NCBI GenBank assembly: GCA_016182655.1
Contig: JACPGB010000056.1
Location: forward strand, 82,572 to 134,763
Source of the DNA: Deltaproteobacteria bacterium
GTDB lineage: Bacteria > Desulfobacterota > GWC2-55-46
Reading direction: 5' to 3'
Length of the DNA: 52,192 bases
Below are positions 34,277-43,266 of the stretch, in pieces (position 1 is the first letter of the stretch; each line of letters opens with the position of its first letter). The position numbers and the translations under genes were made by a program. The notes beneath the pieces were generated by a model. The model was not told where the DNA came from. It searched no databases and worked only from the letters and a program-made list of their open reading frames with translations.

Positions 34277-34347
34277 TCGTGTTCCCGGACGGATATCTTT
34301 GTGGAGAATTTCCCGTCTATGACGCCATCTGCGAAAGGAGGGAAAAA

Positions 34348-34422
34348 TGGAGGCGGCGAGCGGATTCGAACCGCTGGATGGCAGTTTTGCAGACTGCTCC
34401 CTTGCCACTTGGGTACGCCGCC
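34348..34422 (-). tRNA. tRNA-Cys (anticodon GCA)
   Basis: The minus-strand cloverleaf has acceptor stem GGCGGCG/CGCCGCC, anticodon loop CTGCAAA (GCA), T-arm GCGGTTCGAATCCGC, discriminator U and an encoded CCA end. It has its own promoter and terminator. Confidence 0.96.
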
Positions 34423-34432
34423 CTGAGAGTAT

Positions 34433-34462
34433 ACTATAATAAGCCGGGGTCGAGTTTGTCAA
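34433..34462 (-). promoter_or_regulatory. sigma-70-type promoter of tRNA-Cys
   Basis: The minus strand has TTGACA (34462-34457), an 18-nt gap, and TATAGT (34438-34433). The -10 ends 11 nt before the mature tRNA 5' end. Confidence 0.75.
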
Positions 34463-34515
34463 GATAAAACGGCCTCGCAAGGGCTTTTAAGCCTCAAACG
34501 CCGGACACGGCCGCC

Positions 34516-35004
34516 TCATCGGCCGTCCACGGGGCCGTTTTTGGCGTAGCCCCATATGCCAAGGCCTTCCGCGCGCGCGGAATCCTCAGCGGCCTTGAAC
34601 TTTGTGGCGAACATCGTACCGCAGGGCGGTATGGGGAGCCTCCTCGCGAGCCCCTCCCTCAAGAGGACCTCGTTCACGAAGACGCCATCGGCGTATACCC
34701 AGGCCAGCAGCCTGCCGTATTTGTCCCGCCTCTCCTTATCGCAAAAGACGAGCGTGACCTTCTTGCCCTTTACGAGAGAGCTGTTTCTTTTTCTCGCCTC
34801 GCCGTAGAAGGGTTCGCCCCGCTCAGGCGTGTCTATCCCGATGTACCTTACGCTCTCCCGGCCCGGTACGGTTATCGTGTCGCCGTCGATGACATATTTT
34901 ACGAAGGTATCCTTCTCTGAAGCCTCTGAAACGCAGGGGACCGTCGAGAGGATCATGAAAAAAACAAGGAGGGCTTTAAAGCGGCCGGCCACGGCGGAAT
35001 TCAC
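34516..35004 (-). CDS. secreted thermonuclease-like (SNase) protein
   Basis: The 162-aa protein has a signal peptide or N-terminal membrane anchor (about residues 8-28) and a staphylococcal-nuclease fold: VIDGDTITV, RYIGIDTPERGEP (Asp, Glu, Arg of the active site), DKYGRLLAWVYADG and VNEVLLREGLA. These nucleases cut DNA or RNA with calcium. The start is a GTG at 35004, directly next to the stop of the upstream gene, so translation is probably coupled. Confidence 0.9.
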   Translation of the reverse strand: MNSAVAGRFKALLVFFMILSTVPCVSEASEKDTFVKYVIDGDTITVPGRESVRYIGIDTPERGEPFYGEARKRNSSLVKGKKVTLVFCDKERRDKYGRLLAWVYADGVFVNEVLLREGLARRLPIPPCGTMFATKFKAAEDSARAEGLGIWGYAKNGPVDGR

Positions 35005-35556
35005 TCATCGTTTTTCCCTGAACTTTTTCATCTCTGCCTGAAGGGCCTGTATCTCCTGCTGTATCATGGAGCAGTCGGCATCAGAGCCCTTCGCTATCTC
35101 CCTGGTGACGTCGTCGAGCCTTTTTGAGACAGAGGCGTGCAGTTGGTCGTAGCCCTGTTTCGCGTCCTCGCACCTGCAGACGAAGCCGTTCACATACTTC
35201 ACGAAGTTCTTTATATGGAGGTCGTCCTTGGCCCTCAGGCTGAGACGCTTCGAGACATTGCCCTGGGCTATCATCTTCATCTCGTACTCGAGCCTTACGA
35301 ACGGGCCTATGAGCCTGTGCGTATAGAAGACCGCGAGGAGGACGACTATTGAGATATAGCCTATGATGAGGAGTATGCCGAGCACCGGCGTATCGACGCC
35401 GTAATACTGGCTGAGGAGTGACGAGATCGCCTGGAGGAATACCCCGCCGAGAAGCGCGAGGACTATGAGGAGCGCGATCGAGAACTGAAGCTCCTTCGCG
35501 CAGAAGTACCGTTGCCTGATATGACGCCCGGATTTTAAAGAGTCTTCCTTCTGCAT
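35005..35556 (-). CDS. two-helix membrane protein with HAMP-like linker
   Basis: The 183-aa protein has two membrane helices (about 24-48 and 60-80) enclosing a very short periplasmic loop. A HAMP-like segment follows (about 81-128, HRLIGPFVRLE...GNVSKRL), then a C-terminal coiled coil (135-183). It has no kinase, cyclase or methyl-accepting domain, so it is a stand-alone HAMP protein of unknown partner. It lies immediately before the nuclease gene. Confidence 0.75.
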   Translation of the reverse strand: MQKEDSLKSGRHIRQRYFCAKELQFSIALLIVLALLGGVFLQAISSLLSQYYGVDTPVLGILLIIGYISIVVLLAVFYTHRLIGPFVRLEYEMKMIAQGNVSKRLSLRAKDDLHIKNFVKYVNGFVCRCEDAKQGYDQLHASVSKRLDDVTREIAKGSDADCSMIQQEIQALQAEMKKFREKR

Positions 35557-35593
35557 CTTTGGGCCCTAAAAAAAAGGTGCTTACGCTTTAAAA

Positions 35594-35622
35594 TATAATA
35601 CACCTTGGAGTATAATTGTCAA
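35594..35622 (-). promoter_or_regulatory. sigma-70-type promoter of the HAMP-nuclease pair
   Basis: The minus strand has TTGACA (35622-35617), a 17-nt gap, and ATTATA. The plus strand here also reads TATAAT twice, so weak divergent activity is possible. Confidence 0.65.
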
Positions 35623-35744
35623 GGTTCGACGCTGGGAGAAGTCCTTATGCCGGTTCATTTTCTGTTTTATCGAAAGGACCCCGGAGGCTTGAAACGCCCG
35701 TTTGTTTCTTAAACCGTTCCTGCGCTAAAAAACCATGAATTACC

Positions 35745-35773
35745 TTGACTACTCGCCTCCGTGAACTTAATAT
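35745..35773 (+). promoter_or_regulatory. sigma-70-type promoter of the AbrB-cupin pair
   Basis: TTGACT (35745-35750), a 17-nt gap, and TAATAT (35768-35773), about 85 nt before the ATG. Confidence 0.65.
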
Positions 35774-35857
35774 AATAAATGCGCGGCGCGTTCCGCCGTG
35801 CTTTAAGCTACGTAAGACGCGGCAAGGGGCAGGCAAAAGACGCAAAGGGGGAAGACC

Positions 35858-36058
35858 ATGAAAGAGAAAATAGTGCGAATAGAGAAAGGCAAGGAGGGTG
35901 TTGCCCTCCCGGAGGACTACCTCCGTTTCCTCGAGCTCATCCCCGGCGCCGAGGTCGAGGTAAGGCTTGACAAAAAAAGGAAGTGGATAATAATCAGGCC
36001 CATGCACGGCGAGGACTTCATCGAGCACTTCAAAGACACGATGGAAACGATGGCATGA
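35858..36058 (+). CDS. AbrB/MazE-like small DNA-binding-type protein
   Basis: The 66-aa protein has a SpoVT/AbrB-like swapped-hairpin pattern (VRIEKGKEGVALPEDYLRFLELIPGAEVEVRLD...WIIIRP), as in antitoxins and transition-state regulators. It has a strong SD (AAGGGGGAAG). It overlaps the following cupin gene by ATGA. No toxin partner of a known family is present, since the partner is a cupin. Confidence 0.75.
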   Translation: MKEKIVRIEKGKEGVALPEDYLRFLELIPGAEVEVRLDKKRKWIIIRPMHGEDFIEHFKDTMETMA

Positions 36059-36519
36059 AGATATACAAGCTCCCCCAGCTCGCTGAACTCAGTCCGAACA
36101 ACGAATACTCCCTCGGCCCCGGCGAACTCGGCGGCTCCGTTTACCTCACCTACGGCAGGCTCCGCCCCAATGAGACCTCGAAGAGGCTCACTCCCGGCGA
36201 AGGCAGGGAGGAGATCATATGCATCCTCAAGGGGTCGATCCGCGTAAAGAGCGGAAAGACCTCGTTCACGGTCGGCGCCGGAGAGGCGTTCCATTCGAAA
36301 GACGCGCAGGTATTCCTCCTCGACAACCTCGGCGACGAGGAGGCGGTCTACATAGCCGCAGGCGGCGTCTCGCCGGCGGCTTTGACGCCCGATGCCGACA
36401 AGCCTGAGGCCAAGACCGAAGAGGCCGAAACAGCCGCCGTGCAGGTCGACGACGAAGAGTACGAGATAACGATGGACGACTCGCCGGATGACGGGGACGA
36501 AGAGGAAAAGGCGAGCTGA
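36055..36519 (+). CDS. cupin-domain protein with acidic C-terminal tail
   Basis: The 154-aa protein has a single cupin barrel (residues about 25-105: EEIICILKGSIRVKSG, then FTVGAGEAFHSK). It keeps a partial metal motif (GREEII... and H in AFHSK) but lacks the full HxH of metal-binding cupins. A long acidic tail follows (VDDEEYEITMDDSPDDGDEEE). It is coupled to the AbrB-like gene by a 4-nt overlap, suggesting a regulator pair. The ligand is unknown. Confidence 0.8.
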   Translation: MKIYKLPQLAELSPNNEYSLGPGELGGSVYLTYGRLRPNETSKRLTPGEGREEIICILKGSIRVKSGKTSFTVGAGEAFHSKDAQVFLLDNLGDEEAVYIAAGGVSPAALTPDADKPEAKTEEAETAAVQVDDEEYEITMDDSPDDGDEEEKAS

Positions 36520-36583
36520 ACACTTAAAAAACCGTTCAGCAACAAACTACCACGTGCAAAGCTACCGGTATCTCCTTATACTT

Positions 36584-36604
36584 CCCCTCCCTTGACGGGA
36601 GGGG
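36584..36604. repeat. CCCCTCCC/GGGAGGGG hairpin repeat
   Basis: CCCCTCCC-ttgac-GGGAGGGG. The flanking GGGGAGGGTGAAATC is also found at about 51937-51951, so this is a dispersed repeat family in the window. Confidence 0.7.
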
Positions 36605-36698
36605 ATTGAGGGGAGGGTGAAATCTTTCTTCACCCCCGCCAAAATCGTAGGGGAGAGATTTAGAATGCCGCGGAAAGCCGCAGGGTATTAGACTAAAA

Positions 36699-36729
36699 AA
36701 AACGCCGGACGCGAAAGCGTCCGGCGTTT
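36699..36729 (-). terminator. terminator of the purine/metF operon
   Basis: AACGCCGGACGC (36701-36712), GAAA tetraloop, GCGTCCGGCGTT. The minus strand then has a run of eight T. It sits about 100 nt after the metF stop. Confidence 0.88.
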
Positions 36730-36802
36730 GGCATTTCAGAGGCTAAATTTTTTCAGATAAACAACTTGAGTCAGGCGACGGGTTTAAGCCCCTCACCCTC
36801 CG

Positions 36803-36825
36803 CCCTCTCCCACAAGGGGAGAGGG
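36803..36825. repeat. CCCTCTCCC/GGGAGAGGG hairpin repeat
   Basis: A perfect 9-bp stem with a 5-nt loop, next to the metF stop codon. It is related in style to the other C-rich hairpins. Confidence 0.6.
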
Positions 36826-36830
36826 AACTA

Positions 36831-37691
36831 TTACGCCCCCTCGATTATCTTCACAACGCTCTCTTCCTGGCCTATGGCCATGATGTGCGCGCCGTGGCAG
36901 AACTTTTTGAGCTCCCTCACCTGCCTTGAGGCTATCTCGATGCCTTTCTCAAGCTGGTCCTTGGCCCCTTCAAGCTCGTCGATGAGCTCTTGCGGCACAT
37001 TGACGCCGGGTACGTTCGCGTTAAGGTAGTTGGCCATCTTCGCGGATTTGAGAAGCAGTATGCCGCCGAGTATCGACGCCCCTGACTTTGACGCCCCGTC
37101 GAAGAACCTCTTGAACTTGTCCATATTGAAGATCGCCTGGGTCTGGAAGAACCTCGCCCCTGCCGCGACCTTCTTCTCGAACTTTATCTCCTCAGGCTCC
37201 CAGGGGTTCGCCTCGGGTGCGACGACCGCGCCTATAAAGAAGTCGGTGCCACCCCTGAGTTCGACCCCGTTCATGTTCCTGCCGGAATTCAAGGTGCTTA
37301 TCATGGAGACGAGCTGGACGGAGTCGAGGTCGAATACAGCCTTGGCCTCCCTGTGGTCTCCGGCAGAAACATGGTCGCCGGTAAGGGCGAGTATGTTCCT
37401 TACGCCCAAGACCCACGCGCCCAAGAGGTCCGACTGCAGGGCGAGCCTGTTCCTGTCCCTGCAAGTCATCTGAAAGACAGGCTCAAGCCCTTCCTTCAGT
37501 AGGAGCATCGAGCATGCGAGAGACGAGAGGCGCATGACCGCCCGCTGGTTGTCGGTGACATTCGCGGCCGATATCCTGCCTTTAAGGAGCCGCGCCTTCT
37601 CTATGAACGAAGCCGCCTCTGTCCCTCTCGGCGGACATATCTCGGCTGTTATGACGAACTTTCCGGATCTGAGATCTTCCTTGAACCCCAT
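36831..37691 (-). CDS. metF: methylenetetrahydrofolate reductase
   Basis: The 286-aa protein is a MetF-type flavoprotein barrel: VITAEICPPRGT at the start, NVTDNQRAVMRLSSLA, and NILALTGDH, the FAD/folate signature. The enzyme reduces methylene-THF to methyl-THF for methionine synthesis or C1 metabolism. SD GGGGCGGAAG precedes the ATG. It follows purQ by 10 nt and is the last gene of the operon, which groups folate-dependent and purine steps. Confidence 0.93.
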   Translation of the reverse strand: MGFKEDLRSGKFVITAEICPPRGTEAASFIEKARLLKGRISAANVTDNQRAVMRLSSLACSMLLLKEGLEPVFQMTCRDRNRLALQSDLLGAWVLGVRNILALTGDHVSAGDHREAKAVFDLDSVQLVSMISTLNSGRNMNGVELRGGTDFFIGAVVAPEANPWEPEEIKFEKKVAAGARFFQTQAIFNMDKFKRFFDGASKSGASILGGILLLKSAKMANYLNANVPGVNVPQELIDELEGAKDQLEKGIEIASRQVRELKKFCHGAHIMAIGQEESVVKIIEGA

Positions 37692-37701
37692 CTTCCGCCC
37701 C

Positions 37702-38391
37702 TTAAGCCAATGTGCTTATAATCGATTCGAATACGCCCCTGCCGCCCCTTGAGCCGAGCTCTGTCTCGCTCGCCCTCTCGGGGTGCGGCATCATGCCGAG
37801 CACATTCCCTTTCTCGCTCACTATCCCCGCTATATTGAGTAACGCGCCGTTCGGGTTGGCCTCGCCGGTAGCCTCGCCCCCGGGGGTCGAGTACCTGAAA
37901 GCAATACTCCCCGAGTCTTCGAGCCTCTTTATCGTGTCCGCGTCGGCGAAGTAGTTGCCGTCGGCGTGCGCTATAGGCATGTCGACGACTTCATTCTTCC
38001 CGTACTTCGCGGTAAAAGGTGTCGAGTTATTGTCGACTCGCACAGGCACATGAGAGCAGATGAACTTGAGCCCCCTGTTCCTCATGAGCGCGCCGGGCAG
38101 TAACCCGGCTTCCGTCAATATCTGAAAGCCGTTGCAGATGCCGAGGACGAGCCCGCCCTTTTTGGCAAAAGCCACGACCTCGTTCATCACCGGCGAGGAG
38201 CTCGCTATAGCCCCGGTCCGGAGATAATCCCCGTAGGAGAACCCTCCCGGGAGTATCACGCAGTCGTATCCTTTCAAGGATGTATCCTTGTGCCAGATGT
38301 ACCCGGCGTCTTTATTGAAAACGTGCTTGACCACGTGGTAACAGTCGTGGTCGCAGTTTGAACCCGGAAAAACAACGATTCCGAACTTCAC
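37702..38391 (-). CDS. purQ: phosphoribosylformylglycinamidine synthase glutaminase subunit
   Basis: The 229-aa class I amidotransferase has nucleophile Cys in [12 protein letters not shown] and His/Glu near the C-terminus ([11 protein letters not shown]). It supplies ammonia to PurL with PurS. The start is a GTG at 38391 with AAGGAG 8 nt upstream; this ribosome site survives just beside a repeat insertion that separates purQ from purS. No purL is in the window. Confidence 0.95.
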   Translation of the reverse strand: MKFGIVVFPGSNCDHDCYHVVKHVFNKDAGYIWHKDTSLKGYDCVILPGGFSYGDYLRTGAIASSSPVMNEVVAFAKKGGLVLGICNGFQILTEAGLLPGALMRNRGLKFICSHVPVRVDNNSTPFTAKYGKNEVVDMPIAHADGNYFADADTIKRLEDSGSIAFRYSTPGGEATGEANPNGALLNIAGIVSEKGNVLGMMPHPERASETELGSRGGRGVFESIISTLA

Positions 38392-38415
38392 GGAAAAATC
38401 TCCTTTGGCATCTCT

Positions 38416-38628
38416 CTAAAAATCAGATATTTTTTCTGAAATCAAGGAAGGGCGGGAATAAAAAGCGCAGCATATAATGACAATATGTGAGCATTTTTAT
38501 TTCCGACCTGACGCAGTCCTGGCCGGACTGGCAAATCCGTATCGAACGGGCAGGGAATTGATTCATCGAAAAGACTCCGAGTGATTTTGGCCCTGCGCCG
38601 AGCAGTCAGGAAAAATAGCAATTTTTAG
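38416..38628 (+). mobile_element. 213-bp inverted-repeat element, copy 1
   Basis: The ends CTAAAAAT and ATTTTTAG form an imperfect inverted repeat of about 25 bp. The interior matches copy 2 at 45131-45355 over most of its length (GGAATAAAAAGCGCAGCATA, CCGACCTGACGCAGTCC, CCCTGCGCCGAGCAGTCAGG). No coding capacity is shared between copies. It sits one base beyond the purS stop and before the purQ ribosome site. Confidence 0.8.
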
Positions 38629-38629
38629 C

Positions 38630-38869
38630 TTATTCTATCTCTATCCTGTAATTCTCTATGACGGTGTTGGCCAGAAGCCGCTCGCACATGTCCTTGATGC
38701 GAGCCTCCTCTTTCTCAATCGAGGAGCCGTCTATCTCGAGCTCCATGAACTTGCCGATCCTCACATCCCTGACCTCGTCGAAGGACATGGTCTTCAATGC
38801 GCCCATGACGGCCTTTCCCTGCGGGTCGAGGACGCCCTTTTTAAGCGTTACATAGACTTTGGCCTTCAT
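38630..38869 (-). CDS. purS: phosphoribosylformylglycinamidine synthase subunit PurS
   Basis: The 79-aa protein is a typical PurS: KVYVTLKKGVLDPQGKAV, then VRDVRIGKFMEL and LLANTVIENYRIEI. It bridges PurL and PurQ. The ATG at 38869 shares a base with the purC stop; the frame extending upstream inside purC is spurious. A repeat element begins right after its stop. Confidence 0.95.
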   Translation of the reverse strand: MKAKVYVTLKKGVLDPQGKAVMGALKTMSFDEVRDVRIGKFMELEIDGSSIEKEEARIKDMCERLLANTVIENYRIEIE

Positions 38870-39573
38870 CACTCCATCACCTTTCTCAAGACTTCCTGGT
38901 ACGCCTCTTCGACTTTGCCGAGGTCGCGCCTGAACCTGTCCTTGTCCATCTTCTCGCGGGTTGTCTTGTCCCAGAGCCTGCACCCGTCCGGGGTTATCTC
39001 GTCGCCGAGGAGTATCTCGCCCTTGTGGATGCCGAACTCGAGCTTGAAGTCCACGAGTATTATACCGCGCTCGTCGAAAAATTCCGAAAGGTATTTGTTG
39101 ACCTTCAGCGCCTCGGCCTCGATCCGCCGGAGCTCGTCGGCCCCGGCAAGGCCGAACGCCTTTACATGGTACTCGTTTATCATCGGGTCGCCTAATGGAT
39201 CGCTCTTATAATAGAGCTCGAGTATCGTCTCCTTAAGCGGCGTGCCTTCCTCGACCCCCATCCTCTTGGAAAGGGAGCCCGCCGCGATGTTCCGGACGAC
39301 GACCTCTATGGGGACGATCTTAAGCCTTTTGACGACCATCTCGCGCTCAGAGGGCATCTCCACGAAGTGCGTCTTTATGCCCTTGGACTCGAGGTACTTG
39401 AATATCCGGGAGGATATCTTGTTGTTGAGTATCCCCTTTGACTCTATTATCCCCTTCTTCTTGCCGTCAAACGCCGTCGCCTCGTCCTTGAAGTATTGTA
39501 CGAGGAGGTCCGGGTTGTCGGTCGAATAGAGGACCTTTGCCTTGCCTTCGTAAAGCTTCTCAAGTCTCTGCAT
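38869..39573 (-). CDS. purC: SAICAR synthetase
   Basis: The 234-aa protein is PurC-type: KLYEGKAKVLYSTDNPDLLVQYFKD at the start, IVPIEVVVRNIAAGS, and ILVDFKLEFG. It joins aspartate to CAIR with ATP. The ATG at 39573 is chosen, with GGAGG nine bases upstream; a TTG two codons earlier is possible. Confidence 0.96.
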   Translation of the reverse strand: MQRLEKLYEGKAKVLYSTDNPDLLVQYFKDEATAFDGKKKGIIESKGILNNKISSRIFKYLESKGIKTHFVEMPSEREMVVKRLKIVPIEVVVRNIAAGSLSKRMGVEEGTPLKETILELYYKSDPLGDPMINEYHVKAFGLAGADELRRIEAEALKVNKYLSEFFDERGIILVDFKLEFGIHKGEILLGDEITPDGCRLWDKTTREKMDKDRFRRDLGKVEEAYQEVLRKVME

Positions 39574-39591
39574 CTTCAAAACCCTCCGGGT

Positions 39592-40890
39592 CTACTTTTT
39601 TCCGAATGTCCTTTTGAATATGTAATCGACGTTCCTGAGGTACGGCCTCACATCAAAGCAGGCGATTACCTCCTTCTCCGTCAGATAGTTCATCACTTCA
39701 TTGTCCTCGAGGAGGAGCGACTTGAAATCCCCGAGGCCCTCCCAGACCTTCATGGCGTTCCTTTGGACTATAGCGTACGCCTCCTCGCGGGTCGTGCCCT
39801 TCTCGACGAGCTTAAGGAGGACCTTCTGGGAGAAGACGACACCCTTCAGCCTCTCCATGTTCTCCTTCATGTTCTCCGGGTACACGACGAGGTCGCGTAT
39901 AAGGTTGGTCGCGCGGACAAGCATGAAGTCCATGAGTATAGTCGCGTCCGGCGCGATGACCCTTTCGACCGACGAATGCGATATGTCGCGCTCGTGCCAG
40001 AGGGCGACGTTTTCCAAAGCGCTCATTGCGTACCCCCGCATGAGGCGGGAAAGGCCCGTGAGGTTCTCGGACAGTATCGGGTTCCTCTTGTGCGGCATGG
40101 CTGAAGAGCCCTTCTGCCCCTTTGTAAACGGCTCCTCCGCCTCAAGGACCTCCGTCCTTTGAAGGTGCCTTATCTCGACCGCGAATTTTTCTATGGAAGA
40201 CGCTATGACCGCAAGTGTCGCGAAAAACTCGGCGTGCCTGTCCCTGTGCACGACCTGGGTCGCCACAAGCTCGGGCTTGAGACCGAGCTTTTTAAGGACA
40301 TGTCTCTCTATCGCCGGGTCTATGGATGAGAAAGTCCCGACCGCGCCCGAGAGCTTGCCGCAGGAGATTACCTCCCTCGCCCTCTCCATGCGCTCAAGGT
40401 TCCGGCTCATCTCGTCGTACCAGAGCGCCATCTTAAGACCGAAGGTCATGGGCTCGGCGTGTATGCCGTGGGAGCGGCCCATCATCGCCGTGTCCTTGTG
40501 CTCGTAGGCCTTTTTCTTAAGCACTGCAAGCATGGCCTTGATGTCGTCTATAATTAAATCCGAAGCCTCCCTTAAAAGAAGCGCGAGAGAGGTGTCGAGT
40601 ATGTCCGAGGAAGTGAGCCCCATGTGTATGTAGCGCGAGTCCGGCCCCACGAACTCGGCAACGGATGTCAGAAACGCTATAACGTCGTGCTTTACGGTCC
40701 TCTCTATCTCGTCGATGCGCTCGATGTTGAAGGACGCCTTGCTTTTTATAGTCTTTAAGGCAGAAGCCGGGACCTTGCCGAGCTTCGCCCAAGCCTCGCA
40801 CGCGGCTATCTCCACGTCGAGCCACTTTTGGAACCGGTTCCCGGGCTCCCAGATGCGGGCCATCTCTTTTCTCGAATAACGCTCTATCAC
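39592..40890 (-). CDS. purB: adenylosuccinate lyase
   Basis: The 432-aa protein belongs to the fumarase/aspartase superfamily. The signature GSSAMPHKRNP, TSSDILDTS and GRSHGIHAEP are present. It catalyses two purine steps (SAICAR and adenylosuccinate cleavage). The start is a GTG at 40890 with AGGAG seven bases upstream. First gene of purB-C-S-Q-metF. Confidence 0.96.
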   Translation of the reverse strand: MIERYSRKEMARIWEPGNRFQKWLDVEIAACEAWAKLGKVPASALKTIKSKASFNIERIDEIERTVKHDVIAFLTSVAEFVGPDSRYIHMGLTSSDILDTSLALLLREASDLIIDDIKAMLAVLKKKAYEHKDTAMMGRSHGIHAEPMTFGLKMALWYDEMSRNLERMERAREVISCGKLSGAVGTFSSIDPAIERHVLKKLGLKPELVATQVVHRDRHAEFFATLAVIASSIEKFAVEIRHLQRTEVLEAEEPFTKGQKGSSAMPHKRNPILSENLTGLSRLMRGYAMSALENVALWHERDISHSSVERVIAPDATILMDFMLVRATNLIRDLVVYPENMKENMERLKGVVFSQKVLLKLVEKGTTREEAYAIVQRNAMKVWEGLGDFKSLLLEDNEVMNYLTEKEVIACFDVRPYLRNVDYIFKRTFGKK

Positions 40891-40944
40891 ACAGATACTC
40901 CTGGAATTTTACTTCGATTCAACCGGGAAGGCCCCGAATACAAA

Positions 40945-40974
40945 AATATACCAGAATGGGGAGTGCCAATACAA
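40945..40974 (-). promoter_or_regulatory. candidate promoter of the purine operon
   Basis: TTGTAT (40974-40969), an 18-nt gap, and TATATT (40950-40945) on the minus strand, about 55 nt before the GTG. Confidence 0.4.
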
Positions 40975-41020
40975 GAGGGATGTTTGGGGGGAATTCAGGG
41001 GTTGACAGGGGTGGTTTTTA

Positions 41021-41040
41021 GCGGGACTGGAAAGTCCCGC
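41021..41040. repeat. GGGACT-ggaa-AGTCCC hairpin repeat
   Basis: GCGGGACT pairs with AGTCCCGC around a 4-nt loop. The reverse complement of the same motif occurs at 50235-50256, so it is a dispersed REP-like element. Confidence 0.75.
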
Positions 41041-41104
41041 CTATAGGAATATATTTTAAAATCCGGGGCTAACGGTCCGATAAGGCGCGCTCGCGAGCAA
41101 TTTC

Positions 41105-41189
41105 TCCCCTCCTTACCAAGGAGGGGCGGGGGGAGGTCGTATTTGCATTCAAATCACCCCTCCCAACCTCCCCTTGAAAAAAGGGGAGG
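41105..41189. repeat. paired C/G-rich hairpins
   Basis: CCCCTCCTT-acc-AAGGAGGGG (41107-41127) and CCTCCCCTT-loop-AAGGGGAGG (41167-41189) lie about 40 bp apart. The linking CACCCCTCCCAACCTCCCC resembles 52032-52046. They follow the atpD stop and may stop or protect its transcript. Confidence 0.65.
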
Positions 41190-41265
41190 AGATTTTGCCC
41201 CCTGCGCCAGAGCGCGAAAAGGCTTTGGGCAGAATATCCGAACAGCCCGTACAAGCGCCTGCCTG

Positions 41266-41913
41266 CTACTCCCGCGCCCTCTCCCTCCTCTCCAGCTCCT
41301 GCCTCTTTGCCTTGTTTCTCTTCAGCCTGAATATCTCCTCCCGCTCCCGTTCTTCCAGCATCCTCGTAATATATTTTACGCGCCTTGAGAGCGACGGCAG
41401 TATGACCTCCGATATCGCGTTCACCTTCCTCGTGTCTGACCTTATCATCTCTCCGAGCCTCGTGAGCCTTATCTCCCTCGACGCTATGCGGACGATAAGA
41501 TCGGCGGCGTTCTCGAACTGCCTCGCGGTCTCTATGACCTGGGCCCTCTCTCCTACGGGCGAGATGTCGCGGGCCTCAAGCGTGCGCACAAGCGCGGTCT
41601 CCTCTATCTCGGGGACGAATACCCCCCAGATGTTCTTGACCTTTATGGCGAGAGAGACCTCCCTCCTTGCGGCTGTTGCGAAAGACTCGACCTCCGCGCC
41701 CGCAATGGCGCGCGCAAGTTGCAGGTCGCGCTCGGCCTTGGTGAGGAGCCCGGTTAAGTCGTTCCTCATGCCGATCGACTCCTCGACTATGCCGAAGAAC
41801 TCCTTCATGAGCGCCTCCCGCTTGGACTTAAGCAAATCGAGCCCCTTCTTTATCACCTCGTGCTGGCGCTTAAGCGAAAGGAGCTGTTCCCTTGTCGGCG
41901 CTACCTTCTCCAT
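41266..41913 (-). CDS. atpD: V/A-type ATPase subunit D
   Basis: The 215-aa protein is the central-stalk coiled coil: VAPTREQLLSLKRQHEVIKKGLDLLKSKREALMKEF at the start and a long C-terminal helix (VKYITRMLEERE...). It rotates inside the A3B3 head. The ATG shares a base with the atpB stop; last gene of the ATPase operon. Confidence 0.94.
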   Translation of the reverse strand: MEKVAPTREQLLSLKRQHEVIKKGLDLLKSKREALMKEFFGIVEESIGMRNDLTGLLTKAERDLQLARAIAGAEVESFATAARREVSLAIKVKNIWGVFVPEIEETALVRTLEARDISPVGERAQVIETARQFENAADLIVRIASREIRLTRLGEMIRSDTRKVNAISEVILPSLSRRVKYITRMLEEREREEIFRLKRNKAKRQELERRERARE

Positions 41914-43265
41914 CAGCCCTTCCTCGTTGTCGGAATAAGCTCCCTTTCAGGGACGGTATTGAGGAGCTCGACTCCGAGGTCGAGTGTGGCATCAATCGAC
42001 CTCTCCTCCAGCCCCTGCCCTATGAAGCGGCGCTCGAACTCGTCGGAAAAGGCGAGGTACTTCCTGTCGAGCTCGGTCAACCCCTCCTCGCCTACGATGG
42101 TCACGAGCCTCCTTACATCTATCCCGCGCGCATAGGCGGAGTACAACGCGTCGGCAAGCTTTCTGTGGCCATCGCGCGTCTTGCCCTTGCCGATGCCGAG
42201 GTTCATGAGGCGGGACAGGCACGGCAGAACATCTATCGGAGGGTATATGCCTTTCCTGTTGAGCGACCGGCTCAAGACTATCTGCCCCTCGGTTATGTAG
42301 CCGGATAAATCGGGTATGGGGTGCGTTATGTCGTCGTCGGGCATGGTGAGTATGGGCATGAGGGTAATGGAGCCCGTACCGCCCTTGAGCCTCCCGGCGC
42401 GCTCATAGATTGAAGCAAGGTCCGTGTACATGTAACCCGGGTAGCTCCTCCTTCCTGGTATCTCCTCGCGCGCGCTACCTATCTCGCGGAGCGAATCGCA
42501 GTACGCGGTCATGTCGGTCAAAACCACCATGACATGATAGCCCTTGTCGAAGGCGAGGTACTCGGCTGTGGTGAGCGCGATACGGGGCGTAAAGAGCCTC
42601 TCTATGGCCGGGTCGCTCACCTCGTTTATGAAGGCGATGGTCCTCTCCATCGCGCCGGTTTCCTTGAGCGCGCGTCTAAAAAAGAACGCCTCCCTCGATG
42701 TTATGCCCATTGCGCCGAGTATGACGGCGAAGCTCTCGGCCTCCGCGACCTTCGCCTGCCTCACTATCTGCAACGCAAGCTCGTTCGCCGGCAGGCCCGC
42801 GCCCGAGAATATCGGGAGCTTCTGGCCCCTTACGAGCGTATTCAGGCCGTCTATGGCGGAGATCCCGGTCTGGATGAAGAAGTCCGGCTTCTGTCTCGAG
42901 GCCGGGTTCATGGGCAGCCCCGTAAGCTCCATGTACCTTGCCGGGATTATATGCGGGAGAGAGTCTATCGGCTCGCCGAACCCGTTAAAGACCCTGCCGA
43001 AGGCGTCTGTAGAGACGCCGATCTTCGCGGTCTCTCCGGTGGGGACGACCGATGCCGCGTCCGAGTCTATCCCCGAGGTCCCCTGAAGGACCTGGACGAT
43101 CGCGTAGTCTCCCATGAGCTGGAGTATCTGCCCGGTTCTCTTTTTACCGCCGGGGACATTGATGACGCACATCTCTCCGAGCGAGCCGCCCGAGATCTTT
43201 CCGGCGAAGAGGAGCGGGCCCGAGAGCGTCGTTACCGTCCTGTACTCCCTTGTTATGAGGTCCAT
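41913..43265 (-). CDS. atpB: V/A-type ATPase subunit B
   Basis: The 450-aa non-catalytic subunit has [25 protein letters not shown] in place of a Walker A, and the [16 protein letters not shown] and [19 protein letters not shown] blocks typical of B subunits. It alternates with A in the head. It starts 1 nt after the atpA stop. Confidence 0.96.
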   Translation of the reverse strand: MDLITREYRTVTTLSGPLLFAGKISGGSLGEMCVINVPGGKKRTGQILQLMGDYAIVQVLQGTSGIDSDAASVVPTGETAKIGVSTDAFGRVFNGFGEPIDSLPHIIPARYMELTGLPMNPASRQKPDFFIQTGISAIDGLNTLVRGQKLPIFSGAGLPANELALQIVRQAKVAEAESFAVILGAMGITSREAFFFRRALKETGAMERTIAFINEVSDPAIERLFTPRIALTTAEYLAFDKGYHVMVVLTDMTAYCDSLREIGSAREEIPGRRSYPGYMYTDLASIYERAGRLKGGTGSITLMPILTMPDDDITHPIPDLSGYITEGQIVLSRSLNRKGIYPPIDVLPCLSRLMNLGIGKGKTRDGHRKLADALYSAYARGIDVRRLVTIVGEEGLTELDRKYLAFSDEFERRFIGQGLEERSIDATLDLGVELLNTVPERELIPTTRKG

Positions 43266-43266
43266 C

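Noticed and set aside
35858-36519. Classical toxin-antitoxin locus
   Set aside because: The second gene is a cupin, not a PIN, MazF or other toxin fold.
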